From NCBI GenBank assembly GCA_037157565.1, contig JAZHRO010000013.1, positions 78,423,501 to 78,487,500 of the forward strand: a stretch of DNA of 64,000 nucleotides, written 5' to 3'. This DNA is from Thalassia testudinum (taxonomy: Eukaryota; Streptophyta; Magnoliopsida; Alismatales; Hydrocharitaceae). Position numbers and translations under genes: made by a program. How positions within the stretch are numbered: position 1 is the stretch's first letter; every line of letters starts with the position of its first letter. Below are positions 11,561-23,953 of the stretch, one piece after another. The notes beneath the pieces were generated by a model. It was not told the origin of the DNA. It saw only the letters and a list, made by a program, of their open reading frames with translations, and searched no databases.

Positions 11561-11799
11561 GCCTCGGGAAACGGGATCTTGGTTGGTTCTTCTAGGATAG
11601 GTTCAGGTTGTGGATCCGGAACAGCGGTATCTTGGATAACTATCCTAGGGTCATGGTTATCAGGCTTGGAGTGGTTTGGATGATGCGGGTCTTGAGTTGT
11701 TTTACCACTACGTGTTGTTACAGAATTTAATCCGGCCTGATTTTGGTTTGGGTTTGGTAAGAGGGGTGGCTGCTGCTGAAATCCCGCATAAGACGTTGA

Positions 11800-13497
11800 G
11801 GCTTCCATCTCGTCTGGAGATGGAGCAGTAGGGGCCTGATAAATCCATTGAGCGTGGCCTAAATTTGGATTCATAACGCGCTTCTGGGTTGGCACGTTAT
11901 TTGGGTTAGGAAGGGGTTGGGAAGGGAGTGTGCCTGGCTGGCGAGAATTTGCCAACTGGGCCAGTTGAGTTTTAACTTCTGTAAGCTCGTCCTTGTGTTG
12001 TTTTTGAATAGCCGCATTCATTTTTTGAATGTCAGCTAGAGTCTGAAGGATTAGGGACATTTGATCCTGATTTGGCCCTGATGGATGAGTAGGGTTGGGC
12101 CGAGGCTGAGGTGGTTGGTAATGACGAGAGGGCTGTGGGCGGGACTGAAAAGGTGGTCTTTGGGTTTGGGAATTTCCTGCCCACTGAAAATTGGGATGGT
12201 TTCGCCATCCAGGGTTGTAAGTGTTGGAGAATGGGTCGTTCTGGATGGCGTTGAGGTCCTCGCAGGTCTGAGGAACCTCCTGAGAATCAGGGAAAGGGAG
12301 AATTTAGTTCCCCCGGCTGGTGTAGAAAGGATCGGATGATCCTCCGATCCAAGAATCAGATGGGGATGGATATGGATCCATCCCAGGGGAAGATCGGTGG
12401 AGGATGTTTTGCACAGTCTCCTATGTGGAAGGAGGTTGTGCAAAGGAGTTACGCGCGGAGGTGGCTCGCTGCAAGTGCTGAGTCAGCTCATCCACCTTCT
12501 TTTCAATGATTGAGACCTTGTCCAATCGACTGGCCATTAATTCCAGGTCGACTGATGCGGACAGGCCCTGCGTCTCATGTGCTCCCTTAAGATTTGTCGC
12601 TGCACGGGTATTCGTCCTGTCGAATAATCCCATGGAGTCATTGTTGATGGAGTTCTCGCACATGTTTTCGAGAATCTCCCATACGGTGTCTTCATGTTGA
12701 CCCATGATGTTTCCTCCGCAAGTTGCATTGACGAAAAGGCGGATGTCCTCACGGAGTCCCTGGTAAAAAGATTGGACTTGTTCCCATTTAGGAACTCCGT
12801 GATGGGGGCACTTCCTCATGAGATCCTGAAAATGATCCCATGCCTCATGGAGAGGTTCTCCTGATTGTTGAGTGAAGTGTGTAATCTGATGGCGCAAGGC
12901 GTTGGTCCGACCAATGGGAAAAAACTTTTTCAAAAACTCGGATTGAAGTTCTTCCCAAGTGTTGATCGGCTGGGTCTGAGTTTGATACCAATGGGCGGCC
13001 TTGTCCATAAGAGAAAAGGAGAACATCTTCATGAGAAGAATATCCCGATTTTACGCATCTGATCCAAAAGTGTGGGCCAGATGCTTTAGCTGTTTGATGT
13101 GCTGGAAGGGATCTTCAGAATTAAGCCCATGGAATTTAGGTATAGCATGAATCATGTTGGGCTTTAATTCGGAATCAGGTCCTCCAGTCGGGATTCTGAC
13201 TCGAGGCTCAATGGCCACCGCAGCAGGATTGTAGTGGTCCCGCATCATAGGACGCTGTGGTGGGTGCACGAAGTTTTGGAAGAGGTCATTGAGTCGCTGG
13301 AGCTGGTGTTCCAGATTATTTTCTTCCTCAACTGGCTGAGCCATGATGGGGGAAGAAGAAGAACTTGGTTCTGAATCAGAAGAGAGAATAATGTGAGGGT
13401 GTTGCTGCACAAACACGGGCGTCGAGGCTTGGCCTTGACGAGAGCGAATTTCTAAAGGAGGTCTTAAGGGTGGTCTTAGGGACCTCCTTCCGTACAT
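11800..13497 (-). pseudogene. gag: RT1 gag domain (capsid/nucleocapsid), broken
   Basis: Codons 1 to about 565 form the structural protein that would assemble the particle. The stretch around codons 160-240 (FSFSLMDKAAHWYQ, then EFLKKFFPIGRTNALRHQI and CPHHGVPKWEQVQSFYQGL) matches the retrotransposon gag core of Athila-like elements. DPFSNTYNPGWRNHPNFQW, encoded around 12250-12190, is the typical Athila gag C-terminal motif. I see no CCHC zinc knuckle in the translated C-terminal part. Three stops (13051, 12421, 12304) fall inside. The first 40 codons are also preserved in RT2 next to its unrelated ORF. The start ATG at 13497 is the first in frame. MAQPVEEE about 50 codons in is an alternative start. 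Confidence 0.88.
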
Positions 13498-14407
13498 GCA
13501 CTGTTGGAAGAGGTAAGTTTAGAAGGTGCTGGACCCAATCAAGGCACCCAAAAAATGTGTTGGGTGACTATAGAGGTGCGGGGCAGATGGACCCCTTGAT
13601 CAGAAAAGATCGTCCACCTGAGAATTACCTGGGCAGCCAGAGAGGGAGAGTCCCACGAAGACCCCTATACGGTAGAGCGTCCCCACGGGTTACAGGGTTT
13701 CCCCCACCCGACCTCTCTTGTTACTGCGGTTCCAGGTAGACCAGAATGGGGATCTTGACCTCTTAAGTCTACCAATTTTAAGATCAGGGTGCTTAAGGTT
13801 TCACTTGAACTTTAGTCTTTTAAGTGCAAAGAGTGACCTAATTTAAGGTTGGTTGACCCAAGGGGTCAACTTTACCTCTTGTTTTCTTTGAGAGCTTTTA
13901 GGTCTTGTCTTTTAGGGTTCAAGTGTTTAGAGAGCCAATTTTTTTAGGTTTTCTTTTGAATAGGTATTTTCAATCAATGGTTTAGGCACACTTCTTTTGG
14001 ATTTTCTCCATTCTTGATTTAAGTAGTGTGTCTCTAAAACCCTAATGTTGAATCTTATGTTGGCTCTACTTAGTCCAGTTAGTTCTTTGTTGGGTAATTA
14101 GGGCTCAAGCAAGAATGTGTTAGCCCTTAAATACCCTTAATAGTGTGCAGGACTAATGAGTTGAAAACATGCAACTTTTATGGTTACTAAGTATGGAAGA
14201 CAGGTTAGCCCTATATTGCTTGTTCTTTTCTTTTCTTCCTCTTTAGAGTTTAGGGGTTAATAGCGAGAGGAAAAATTTACCTGTCCTCGGAGTGGCTGTC
14301 GTGCGGTTGCTTGTCTTCTTGCTTTCCTGTAGTTTTCTGCACAAAAGAGAGGAGATTATCAGAAATTAAAAAGAAACAGGAATGTTTACCTCTAGAATAG
14401 CCGTTGC
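13498..14407 (-). other. RT1 5' leader
   Basis: This untranslated leader between the primer-binding site and gag is also present in RT2 (about 47335-48221) with few differences. It includes a segment near 13556-13735 (GGGTGACTATAGAGGTGCGG and following) that is almost identical to 47378-47556. Leaders of this kind usually hold the RNA packaging signal. Its retention in RT2, which lost gag-pol, fits that role but does not prove it. Confidence 0.65.
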
Positions 14408-14425
14408 TCCCCGGCAACGGCGCCA
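14408..14425 (-). other. RT1 primer-binding site, tRNA-Asp type
   Basis: The plus strand reads TCCCCGGCAACGGCGCCA, which equals the 3' end of plant tRNA-Asp including the CA of the CCA tail. The minus strand therefore has TGGCGCCGTTGCCGGGGA three bases after the 5' LTR. This fixes the transcription direction of RT1. Confidence 0.9.
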
Positions 14426-14428
14426 AAA

Positions 14429-17175
14429 TGAAAGGCGTGCGACAACCGGGTTTTATTGTGATAGCGTTGTAGTATAGCCAGTTATTGCCAACATTTCAAA
14501 TATATAAATTTTTTACTCGGAAAAGAGTTCCCGAGGTCGAACTCAGGGAGCAAGTTGTATTCTAGAGATATACATGTTTCTTTTACAAAAATAAAGAAAG
14601 AGAAAGAATTTGTTGTCTTTTTCTCTTTGCTTCTCCTCGTCTCAGATCTTCTTTTATCTTCTTCTTCTTTGTCTGCAGAGGTGATGTTCTTCTTCTGCAG
14701 TGGTGATGTTCTTCTTCTTTCAGCTGTTCCTGCTCTTCCTTTTTTTTTTTCCTTTCTTCAGATCTTCTTCTTTGTTCTTCTTCTTTCAGTTGTTCCCTTG
14801 TTCTTTTGTGTTCTGCCTCGCCTTCTTCTGTTGTTCTTCAGATCTCCTTCTTTCTTCTTTTCTTTTTCCAGTCAGGAAGTCGTCCCTCCTTCTTTCTTCT
14901 TTTCCCTTCAGGACGTCGTCTGATTTTCCAATCAGACGATTTAAACTGCTTGTTGCTATAGTGTCTCCCTCAGCTTCCTTCTTCTTCCGCGGTCCTTCTT
15001 CTTCACCTGTGCCTGCACACTTCAGAGTTTACATCAGATGACAAAACCTACTCTACCCTCCCCCCCGCGTCTCTCTCTCTCTCTGAAACCACTCTTGGGA
15101 AAGCTCTCCCAGAGCTGCCGGGTAGTCGGGTATGGGTCGCGCCCGGGTCCAGGCCCACCGGCGTGCGTGGTGGGCGAGGAGTGCAGGTCAGTCTAAGTCG
15201 GGTCGGGTCAGATCCGCGGGGCGTGAGCGCGGACGAGACCGGGTAACCGGGCGGGTGAAGGGGACCTCACCCCGTGTGCTGAGGCAGTAAGGCTTATTCA
15301 CAAAATCAATTTAAACGGTGAAAGGGTTGTGAGGCTTACCGATGTGGGACTAAACGGAGGCCCCTCCTCGCGTGCGCCTGCTGGAAGACCGCGGCCTTGC
15401 TTCTGCAGCTGCAGCCTCGATTTGCGTCGGTTGCTGGCTGGCTGCTTTCGCAGGAATCCCCGTAATCCGCAGCAGCTGGAGACCTGGAGTCCTCAAGCCT
15501 GGAGCGCGGGAGAAGTGCTTCAATGTGGCGTTAATGGCGGTCGAGCCTTAGAACCTGTCGGACACGAATATGGCCTCTCGGCCTAATCAAACTACTGGGT
15601 AACCTTCGCCGTGGCACGACGAAGGTGTGGAGCTGTGCGGGAAGCCGCAAGGTGGTGTCTGGCGGCAGCCCTAGGTTGGACTGCAACCGGAGAAATGGGT
15701 TTTTTGGGGGAGCGTTACGGAGGTGTGGAGTGGCAGTGGAGGGGTGGGGGGTGCTCAGTGTGATGAGGCGGAGGTTCGGTGAGGGTCGGCGAGGCGTGTG
15801 AGGCTGTGGAGCGATGGGAGCATCTCGCCGGAGGGTGGCCGGAGACGAAAGGGGTGACGATGGTCAGGGTCGGTCGAGGACTTAATTGAACAAATTGAAA
15901 TCGGGGAAAGAAAGAGGAGAGGAAGGGAAGTAGTTCTAGCTTACTTGCAGGGACGAAGGGGGAGCAGCAGGGCGACAGTCGTACCGACTGTCGCCGGAGA
16001 AGAAGATGCCCAGGGAAAGGGGCGGCGGCGAGCAGAGAGCCGGAGAGGCGCCAGCTGGGTGCAGCGTGGCGCAGGAAGAGCAGGGAAGGAAGTCTCTGCT
16101 GCTGGTATTGCGGCAGAGCGAAGAGGAGGAGGAGGAGGAACCGCCGAAGCTGGTGGGCGTCTGCCGGAGTGAGAGGAGAGGAAAGTTGGGGGTTTTCTCC
16201 GTCAGATCCAAGCTGCCCAGGTCGGTGGAGCCACGGGGGGTATTTATAGGGATCAAAACAGGGAGGAAGGCGGAGGGAGACGACGTGTCTCCCTCGCCGG
16301 AGGATGGCCGGAGACGAAGACCCATACCGTCCGTGCGTTCGCACGGCCGGTATGGTGGGTTACAGCGACCAGGGGGGTGTCCCTGCGACGGCTGTCGACG
16401 CAGGGCACCCCCGGTTTACTTGCCAGGCACTCCCCCTCACCCTGCGCGGCGCCATGCTCTGTGCAAGGTCGCCGGAGCATGGTGTTGGCAGGTTTTGCAG
16501 GGGGGACCTGAATGCAAAGAACGAAGGAGAGTTAGGGGCCAAAATGCGAGGGTTCAAAAGTTGAGGGCCAAAAAGTAAATATAAGAGGACCAAAGTGTAA
16601 AGTTGGTCAAGGAGGTCTCTTCTTAGGCTCAAGTTTTTATACATGACTAATTAGGACCTAAGGAATCTGATGGTGAATTTCATTTCTATATTAAACCTTG
16701 TTTGACCGATCAATTTATGCGAAAACCCAAATTAAGTTATTAATTGGGCATGGTTCTCAATGTAGGTCAAAATGGGTTCTGAAGGCCAAATTGAAGGTTC
16801 TAAACCCTAGAGATTATTTTTCTATGAATTTTAGAGGGTTTATTCTATTTTTACTTTGCCTCAAACCTCGTGAATTGAAGTGGGTTTGTTTTAGGGTTAC
16901 AGATTATCATTTAGTTCCTTGGAGTTGCTGTAGCCCTTGCTAGATCATCTCATCCCACTTTTATTCTTATTAAGTTACTTTGACCTATGTTTGGGCCCTG
17001 AATTACCCTGTATGCAGATTATACTGGTAAAATTGCATTTTTACCCCTTATGACTTATTTTCTCCTTAAACTCAGAATTCTCTGAGTTAAGCCTTTCCTT
17101 GAGTTATGTAGGAGCTTTTATCCTTTGTATTAGGTCAAAATGAGCTAGTTATGGCTCATGATGAGGTTCTCATCA
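14429..17175 (-). repeat. RT1 5' LTR (right copy)
   Basis: This is the partner of 3520-6258 at about 99 percent identity by eye. It carries the same hairpin (16322-16355) and TATA box (CCTATAAATACC, near 16239-16250 on the minus strand). It differs from the left copy by an insertion of about a dozen bases at 15834-15848 and a 3-base loss in the CT-rich part. It ends at the TCTCATCA dyad, followed by the TGTAT duplication. Confidence 0.95.
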
Positions 17176-17180
17176 TGTAT

Positions 17181-18329
17181 CCCTCGAAAAAGTCGTCCAC
17201 CCGCTAAACCAAATTTTTGGGTTGAAATTGAATTGAACCGGTCTGAGAGAGTGAACTGTCAAGAGAAGAGGAAGAAGAAAATTTCGGTAAGTCTCGAAAA
17301 TCCACCCCCGTGGCTATGTTTGTGTTTGTGTGTGAGTTGTGTGTGATGTGTCTATGTGTGTGTGTGTGTATATATATAGTGTGTATAATAAGTATATGTA
17401 TATAAATAATGTAATTAAATAATGTATAGCGTAAATACTATAGTATAGTATCTATAAGCATATATAGAGTAGAATGTTTGAGCTCCTTTATGAATATATA
17501 AAACAAGGGGTTTAGTAACAGATTCGTCCGTCATTGTTTATGTAAATATATGTTAGTACAGATAGTAGTTTTTGCCTTAGGTTATGTATGTAGTTTACTA
17601 AAGTTTTAGCGACACTTATATATGTCACTTTAAATATAATATATGTTACTATAGATATTACTATATTAACTTAACTTAGTATTGTATATATTATTAGTTA
17701 TTTTTGTACTTATACTTAGGTATTACTTATAGTAGTTGTAAAAAATTAATATAGAGTAGTTATACATAGTTTTTTATGCTTGTTTATTGTACATATATTT
17801 CAAGCACTTTAATTCATTATTTTGTGTATAATTAACTAATTCATACAATTATTTGATTCTTTCATTCATTTTTGTAAATAAAATCAATATTTTTAGAATT
17901 AAATGATATTTTTGGACTTACAGAGTATTGTATATCAATAACCATCTCCCAATGAATGACCTGGAATAAACCAGTAAAAATTAAGTATATAACTAAAATT
18001 GACGCGATATCGATTTATATTTGTGACATATACTACAACAACGACATTTAAAATCCCTTATTAGTGCGAACCGGTCGTTGATGATCATATTTTTGGTGTC
18101 GTTACTGGAGACAAAAATCCACTAATAGTACTTTCGTATGATGATTGAGGAGTTGTGCATCAGTTCTACATGGACTTTTAATGCATTTACACATCCCACT
18201 AGTGGATTTCAATCAGGTGCATTCCCACATAAATAAGGGAGATACATGATGTGATCCCTACTTTAATGTTGTGAAATGCATTTGTTTCTCTACGAATACC
18301 CAAATGCAAATAGTTAAATATTCATATTT
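17181..18329. other. Unclassified DNA with TG/TA microsatellite
   Basis: The pre-insertion sequence resumes here. A (TG)n(TA)n microsatellite lies at about 17322-17385, followed by AT-rich sequence. A GTAAGT-type splice-donor-like site occurs at 17286, but I see no credible exon. No gene is recognised. Confidence 0.5.
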
Positions 18330-18500
18330 ATCCATTGGGTACCAAATCCACTTTGGATTATCCGATCAACATATATATATTCCTCTATTTTGTTCCTATT
18401 TGTTGGTGTGTTCAAAGGAACTATATATGATATGTCGACCTCCATAAAATGTGGCGGCATGCGAAGTACTAAAGTGTCAACTTTAAAATTCTGCACCTGA
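18330..18500 (+). repeat. Diverged direct repeat, copy 1
   Basis: About 160 bases (core GTTGGTGTGTTCAAAGGAAC) recur at 19729-19880 in the same orientation with scattered substitutions and small indels. It may be a remnant of a duplicated element end, such as old LTRs about 1.4 kb apart. No protein is encoded. Confidence 0.55.
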
Positions 18501-19728
18501 ATCCAGAATTGCTCGTACTAGTAGGGGTCTAAATGCCCCCAGTGATGCTCCAGGGGTTTGGGTTGGTTTCAAGATGGTGCAAACCTAGTTGAAGAGAGTG
18601 GGCTGGAGTTCGATGCTTATCCATTGGTAAAACCCTTTCTTTTCATATAAAAGTATACATTTTAGTCGGCATAGCTTAATAGAGGCATATGTGCAAGTAA
18701 TTTTACATTCTTAGTGTACAGATGTAAATACGTAAAAGGTGGGACATCTATAAGTAGACTTATTTCTAGGTTTACATGTGTTCAAATAATTTATTATTGT
18801 TATTGTCATTATTTATTAAGGTTTTAGCTGAAACTCAACGGTAAAATAAATTATATCGTCTTAACTAACCCCAATTTTTTTTTTTTTTTTTTACAAACTG
18901 AAGCACACTTATTTGAATTGAGTAACAAAAAATGTGTCATTAGTTTTACATATTATGCTTTTAAATTGACAAGTAATTTTATCTAAAGCATAAGTATTGG
19001 AAAAAAAAAAAGAATGAGATTTTGATAAGTTAACTAATCTCTTAAATAAAATTTCTCAATCTTTGTACAAAGAAATCATAATTGCATGATAGGTGGTGGT
19101 ACTTATCGTTAAGGGTTTGATGGCATATATTGTGATCTATGAATTTTAAAGTGGGTTGGAGTAACATGTGATAGTCTTGTTTTTTATTTTAGGTGTGTGT
19201 TACTCCCGTCCGTGGGAGTTGCCCATCAATGAAATCCTTGTTTAAAAAAAAAAAAATTCTCAAATTTCACATATTCCCAATCCGAAGGCTATATATAAAT
19301 AGGATATGCCTCGTAGATATCTGTGTTTTCTCATAGTAAGAATACTTGGCTAGGCGAGACATAGGCAAGTTCCTATTCTACGTTATCAAGATGATTGGTG
19401 TATGTAGGAGATAATTAATTCCTTCCTAGCTTTTTCCAAACGAGATTCTAAGCCATAAAAAAATAAACGAATAGATACCCAAGGTCACGACTAATGTGCA
19501 TTTGACTTTGCGAATTAAACGAAGATCTCCCGAAAATTCAAATCCCATTAAAAATTTTGAAGCCCGTATGCTTGAAAAGTTCTAAGAAAGCGGCCCACCA
19601 TTGCAAATTAAAGCAAGCTATCACACATCGCCACACAATTCGGTAGAAAGTAGATAGCGGTCAAACCCATTACTTATCTACAAGATTACGATTGACGTGG
19701 AAGTTACATTTTAATCTTTCTTCCATTG
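18501..19728. other. Unclassified DNA with poly-T and poly-A runs
   Basis: No gene is seen. An 18- to 19-base poly-T run lies near 18871-18890. A 13-base poly-A run near 19242-19254 follows CATCAATGAAATCC and could be the tail of an old retroposed copy, but no convincing target duplication was found. A TATA-like ATATATAAATAG occurs near 19292. Confidence 0.4.
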
Positions 19729-19880
19729 CATACCATTGATTTCCAATCCGCTATGGATCATCCGATCAGCATATTCCATTGTTCTTGTTCCTATTAGTTG
19801 GTGTGTTCAAGGAACTGCCATATTTCGACCTCTATAAACGTTGGGGCAGGCAAAGTTACGTGTCAACTCTGGTGAAGTCC
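19729..19880 (+). repeat. Diverged direct repeat, copy 2
   Basis: This is the partner of 18330-18500. Shared blocks include ATCCGATCA, TTGTTCCTATT, GTTGGTGTGTTCAA and CGACCTC. Confidence 0.55.
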
Positions 19881-22800
19881 AAGAAACCATGTAGGGTGGT
19901 AATAGGATCTTCCATGAACATATGCACAAGTTGACTTTCCCCAAACTAAAGAGCAAATCATACTGTCAGAAATTTGATTTCTTTTAAAATGTCGAATCTC
20001 CAAATTAAACGACAAGCTGAAAGGCAAGAAATCAACCATGACAACTGTAGAATCTCCAATTAGGGAGACTACCGCTGAAAATCGAGCATTTTCTGTATCT
20101 TTTCTTCAACTCAAACGTTCTCTTTCCTGATGGTATGAACTAGCCTTTTCTTTATTGCCTGTTGTTATTTATTTATTTATTTTCTGTCATACAACAGGTC
20201 ATTCCGATAAAGTTGCTGACCTCAACCTGTTCTCCATGGCAGGTGCTCTCCCCTGATTCTTCTTGAACGTCGGAGAGTTTTGTTTTGCTCTCCCCTGATT
20301 CTCTATGTCTAAATATATGTTCCTCGCAATGCGTACTCTCGTCCAAAGTAATTTTAAATGGAAAAAACGTGAGGACCTCTCGAAGAAAAATATTTCTATC
20401 ATGGAGTTTTTATCATAAGTAGAGGTTTCGGCAAAGTACCAGGGCATGTAACTCGAAATCGTTTATCTTGAAGAAGTTGATTGGCCTTCTTTACCTACTT
20501 GTCATTACACCCCTAGATGTGGGATTGCTCTCCCAGCTTGGCATCTTACATTCCTTCACATCTATCAAATGGATTACAAATCAATTTTTTCTTTTTTTTT
20601 AATGATATAAATCACAGCTTGTCACTTAAATAATATGCATGATAGCATCCATTTTGTAACCAATTATTACGTGTAACAAGGATGCAACTTTTACCATGAC
20701 GAGTAGGTAGGTGGTTCATACTTTTCAGGAAGGCTCTCCTTGCTAGTTGCTCTCTTAAGTTGGATCATTATCCCTATCATATATCCCTCTAGCCCTCCAC
20801 GAATCCCCTATGGAGAAAGTTATTTGGAATAGATGTCCAAAACATACATTGATATTATCAAGAAGTTATTTTCAAATAGATTGCCTTTGGAAATTTATGT
20901 TTCCTATAGGTCAGACAGTAAGAGAGTCAGAGGTGCAACTAAACCTCACCAATGGGTTAGATCACAGCCTATTTGTAGCTTGTTTAGCCTGGTCATGGTT
21001 TGACTTTAGATTTCAGCAATTTGGCTTTAGGCTAGCTCGATCCAACCTAAGCTTTGGCTCGAATCACCAAGCTAGCTTGAGTAGAATGGGCATAACAAGA
21101 AATGAGCAAGTGGTTAGCAAAGAACAAAAATAAAAGCATGAACAAGCAATTAATCAACTTATTTATTTATTTTACTTGATTTAGCCTGCATAATGATGAA
21201 GGAGGAAGTTTACCCTAAAAAGTAGATAAAAGCCCAAGAGACCCACAACTTGTTTAGGCGAATATGAGGCCTTGCGACCCATTAAAGCCTTAGGAACATC
21301 TAACAAGTAGACATGACTACTAGGAGGGTTTGGCCAAAAGATTGGAGGATATTTGCCAAAAGATCCAATTGTTTAGGCAAGAATAACTGACAAAATAGGT
21401 GGCTCCCACTCAAGGACTCTCTTGGCAAAGGGCTTGCTAACACAAACCTTCCTAGCAAACTGTAGGCAGACTTGATTGAGAAGGAGAATTCACTAGGCTA
21501 GTAATCATCTTCGGTAGAGATATATGGATGTTAATAGTTTGACTACTAGAAATTGGCAAACCAACCATCGAAATCCTCATAATAGATTTGTTGAGATTCT
21601 TGTAATGAACCTGGAAGGAAAAGACAAAATGATGACGATAGAACACAACAAGTTTGGAAGAGGCATGTCCACTAACAAATTCCAGGAAAGAACCCTTCAT
21701 TAATCTCAAAATCAACTTTCCTTGATCACCTTAGACAGATCTTAAGGCCCTCCTTGGAAGAGGTTTAAAGTTTAAGATAGGGTAAAATTTAGGAAGTTCT
21801 AAGGTTTTAAGAGTGGTGATGTGATGTGTCATGCTCTACAACCTTTCAATGGATCTGAAACAGGTTAATAGGTTTGCTAGATTAGGTTCTAGCTAACTAG
21901 GGTGGCTAGGATTGCAAGTAGTTTAACCTTTTTATTATCATGTTAATGATCAATTATTAGCCCTCATTATTTCAAGTGATAAATGGCATACACTACATGA
22001 TTAATAACCAATTGTTAACCCTGAAGATATTTCAATATTAAAACATGGCATCCATAACATGTCAATATGAAAATGGACAAAAAGGTGCTAATCACAAGAT
22101 TTACATAAAGCATAAATAGAACATAGGCCAGACACATATATAAATGCTTCAAAGAACATGCTCATCACACAATATATACAAGAGCCATATGTTATTTAAA
22201 ATAGGTAGTTGAAATTTACTTTGACTCAAATACTCAGGTTGATGCCTGGAAAACCCTAACATCAGAAATTGATAAAGAATGACCTACATAACAGTGCCAC
22301 ATAAGAAGAACTAGTTTATTCTCATTTCATGATTCTTACTAGTAACAAAGTATACATGTAGGTAGCATAGCACAGTACCCCACGTATTGTGCCTCTTGAA
22401 ATAAGTCTTGCCTAAAGGGACTCCCTTCTTCTCGTTAGGTGGATGAAGCTTTTTGCATCAAGAATACTTGATTCCTTCATGTGTGGTGAAATGTTTTGCG
22501 TCCCACGAACCCTTTCATGATTTCCAAGGTGACCCTCACCTTGAATCCTCTAAGAATAGGCCTTGCTATGGATTCAATAATGCATAGTAGCTTCAACCGG
22601 ATGTTTGGTTACAACATTATGCCAAGAGCCTTCATGTGCCGATCAAGATCCAAGGCTTCAATCTCTAGCCAGATGACCATGAGCTATCTTGGTCATTGCC
22701 CTTGTGCATGAAGTACAAGGGGGTAGTGGTTGGATGATGTGCTAGTTACCTGCTTTCTTCCTCTCTCTCCTTCAATCGCTTGAGTCAGGAAAAAGAAGAA

Positions 22801-23953
22801 GAAGAAGATCTAAGTGATGGTCGAAGATGCTTCTTTTATTCTTTTCTTTGCTTGGAGGAGTATGCACACAATCAATTGATTTGATTAAAATTGGTTTCCC
22901 AATTAGGTTTTGGGAGATATTTATAGGGTTCCAAATCTAATTCCAATATGGTGTGAACCCTTGGATCTCCATCCAAGGGCTAGGATTCAATCCCACTTGA
23001 ATTTTATAGGATTGACCCCTAATAACTTATGAGATGTTTAGATCGGGTATCTAAACATTAATTATTTGCAATCCAACCCGTCGATTTTGTACCTAATTAA
23101 ATTAGGTGTAATTATTCATCCAATTAGATGCAATTTAACTATTTAAATCACATTAATCAATCATATAAGTAGGAACTTACGAAATTCATTATTGGTTTCA
23201 TCATGCTAATAATGAAGAGTTTAAGATTAGTGGAATTATGGTTCTATGCCACCCTTAAGTATTCTAAATACCTGTGAATCCTTCACACTGGAAGACATTT
23301 GTAATCTCTAGGATTAAATCCCTAATTCACTATCCATCTTATGGTAAGTTACAAAATTTTCATGTTTTCCTTATTTCATTGGGATGAGAATGAAGATTAT
23401 ATCCTTTCCTAAAGGAATGTCTCATTCTCTTTCATGTATGGGTCTAATATGAATTTTGTACATCCCAATATACACAAAGTGAGCCCAAGTCTCCCAATCT
23501 ATTGTATACACTTATAACAATGAATTTGTGTAATTCCTTGGAGAGATCATTTGTCTCCTGTGCCCTCATATGCACACCAGCTTTCCAATTTCAACGCCAA
23601 GGTGAGTACATTAACTATTGATTCATCATATGTGCATATTCAAACATAGAGAGACACATATTTATCACAGGTCAGAGGATACATCTTCTCTGTAACAGTG
23701 ATAAGAGAAGAACTTCCGCATCGTCATCTTGTCGAGTTAACTCCTTGACTCAACTTGCATGACAACCCCAAATCTATATTCCCATGTAGTGGATGTGCAT
23801 CAGAAGCATCAATCAAGTAACAATCTATGAAGAAGATTGCTACTCTTCTCAGACTGAAGACATTAGTTGCATATCATGAGGATTCTTGATGACTTATTAA
23901 AATCCTTAATCTAATCCATTTGAGTGGATTCTTCAATACCTGTTATCGGTATA
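19881..23953. other. Old intergenic DNA, probably decayed repeats
   Basis: No gene is recognised. The longest ORFs (20810-21133 plus, 21452-21715 minus) resemble nothing I know. At 22700-23950 a minus-strand promoter-like layout is visible: a perfect 8-bp dyad CCTTGGAT/ATCCAAGG at 22963-22982, a TATA-like CCTATAAATA near 22917-22926, and a purine-rich downstream tract near 22790. This could be the LTR or leader of a degraded LTR element. A possible splice pair at 20131 (GATG/GTATGA) and 20197 (CAACAG) bounds a 65-base AT-rich interval, but the flanking frames are short. Confidence 0.35.

Larger units (their letters stand above)
7798..13497 (-). pseudogene. gag-pol: RT1 gag-pol polyprotein, one frame with five stop codons
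   Basis: A single minus-strand frame of 1899 codons runs from ATG at 13497 to the terminal TGA at 7798-7800. It encodes gag, aspartic protease, reverse transcriptase, RNase H and integrase in that order, the usual Ty3/Gypsy order. There is no frameshift. Five in-frame stops break it: TAA 13051-13053 (codon 149), TAG 12421-12423 (359), TAA 12304-12306 (398), TGA 10477-10479 (1007) and TGA 10057-10059 (1147). Each can be explained by one C-to-T change on the coding strand (from CAA, CAG or CGA). For the last, family alignment expects arginine before MPFGLCNAP. All catalytic residues I checked are present, so the loss is through nonsense changes rather than domain decay. Confidence 0.93.
3520..17175 (-). 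mobile_element. RT1: Athila-type Ty3/Gypsy LTR retrotransposon, complete but inactivated
   Basis: Two 2.74-kb LTRs (3520-6258 and 14429-17175) begin TGAAAGGCG and end TCTCATCA as read on the plus strand. They are flanked by the perfect duplication TGTAT at 3515-3519 and 17176-17180. Transcription is on the minus strand: the primer-binding site lies beside the right LTR and the polypurine tract beside the left one. The interior carries one gag-protease-RT-RNase H-integrase frame. By eye the LTRs differ at roughly 27 substitutions plus a few indels, about 1 percent, so the insertion is young. No env-like ORF is seen between pol and the 3' LTR. The lineage call rests on the gag, protease and integrase motifs and the tRNA-Asp primer site. 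Confidence 0.95.

Noticed and set aside
15715..16344. 209-codon minus-strand ORF in the GC-rich part of the RT1 5' LTR (192 codons in the other LTR)
   Set aside because: It crosses the TATA box, its length differs between the two LTRs, and composition alone explains the openness.
19040..19255. SINE or processed-gene insertion ending in poly-A
   Set aside because: A 13-base A-run follows a plausible 3' end, but I found no clear internal Pol III boxes and only a poor match for a target duplication.
19989..20228. Small gene with an intron (splice-like sites near 20131 and 20197)
   Set aside because: Flanking frames are under 31 codons and match nothing recognised. Splice-like dinucleotides are common by chance.
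20810..21133. 107-codon ORF
   Set aside because: No recognisable domain or neighbouring gene signals, and its length is expected by chance in 64 kb.
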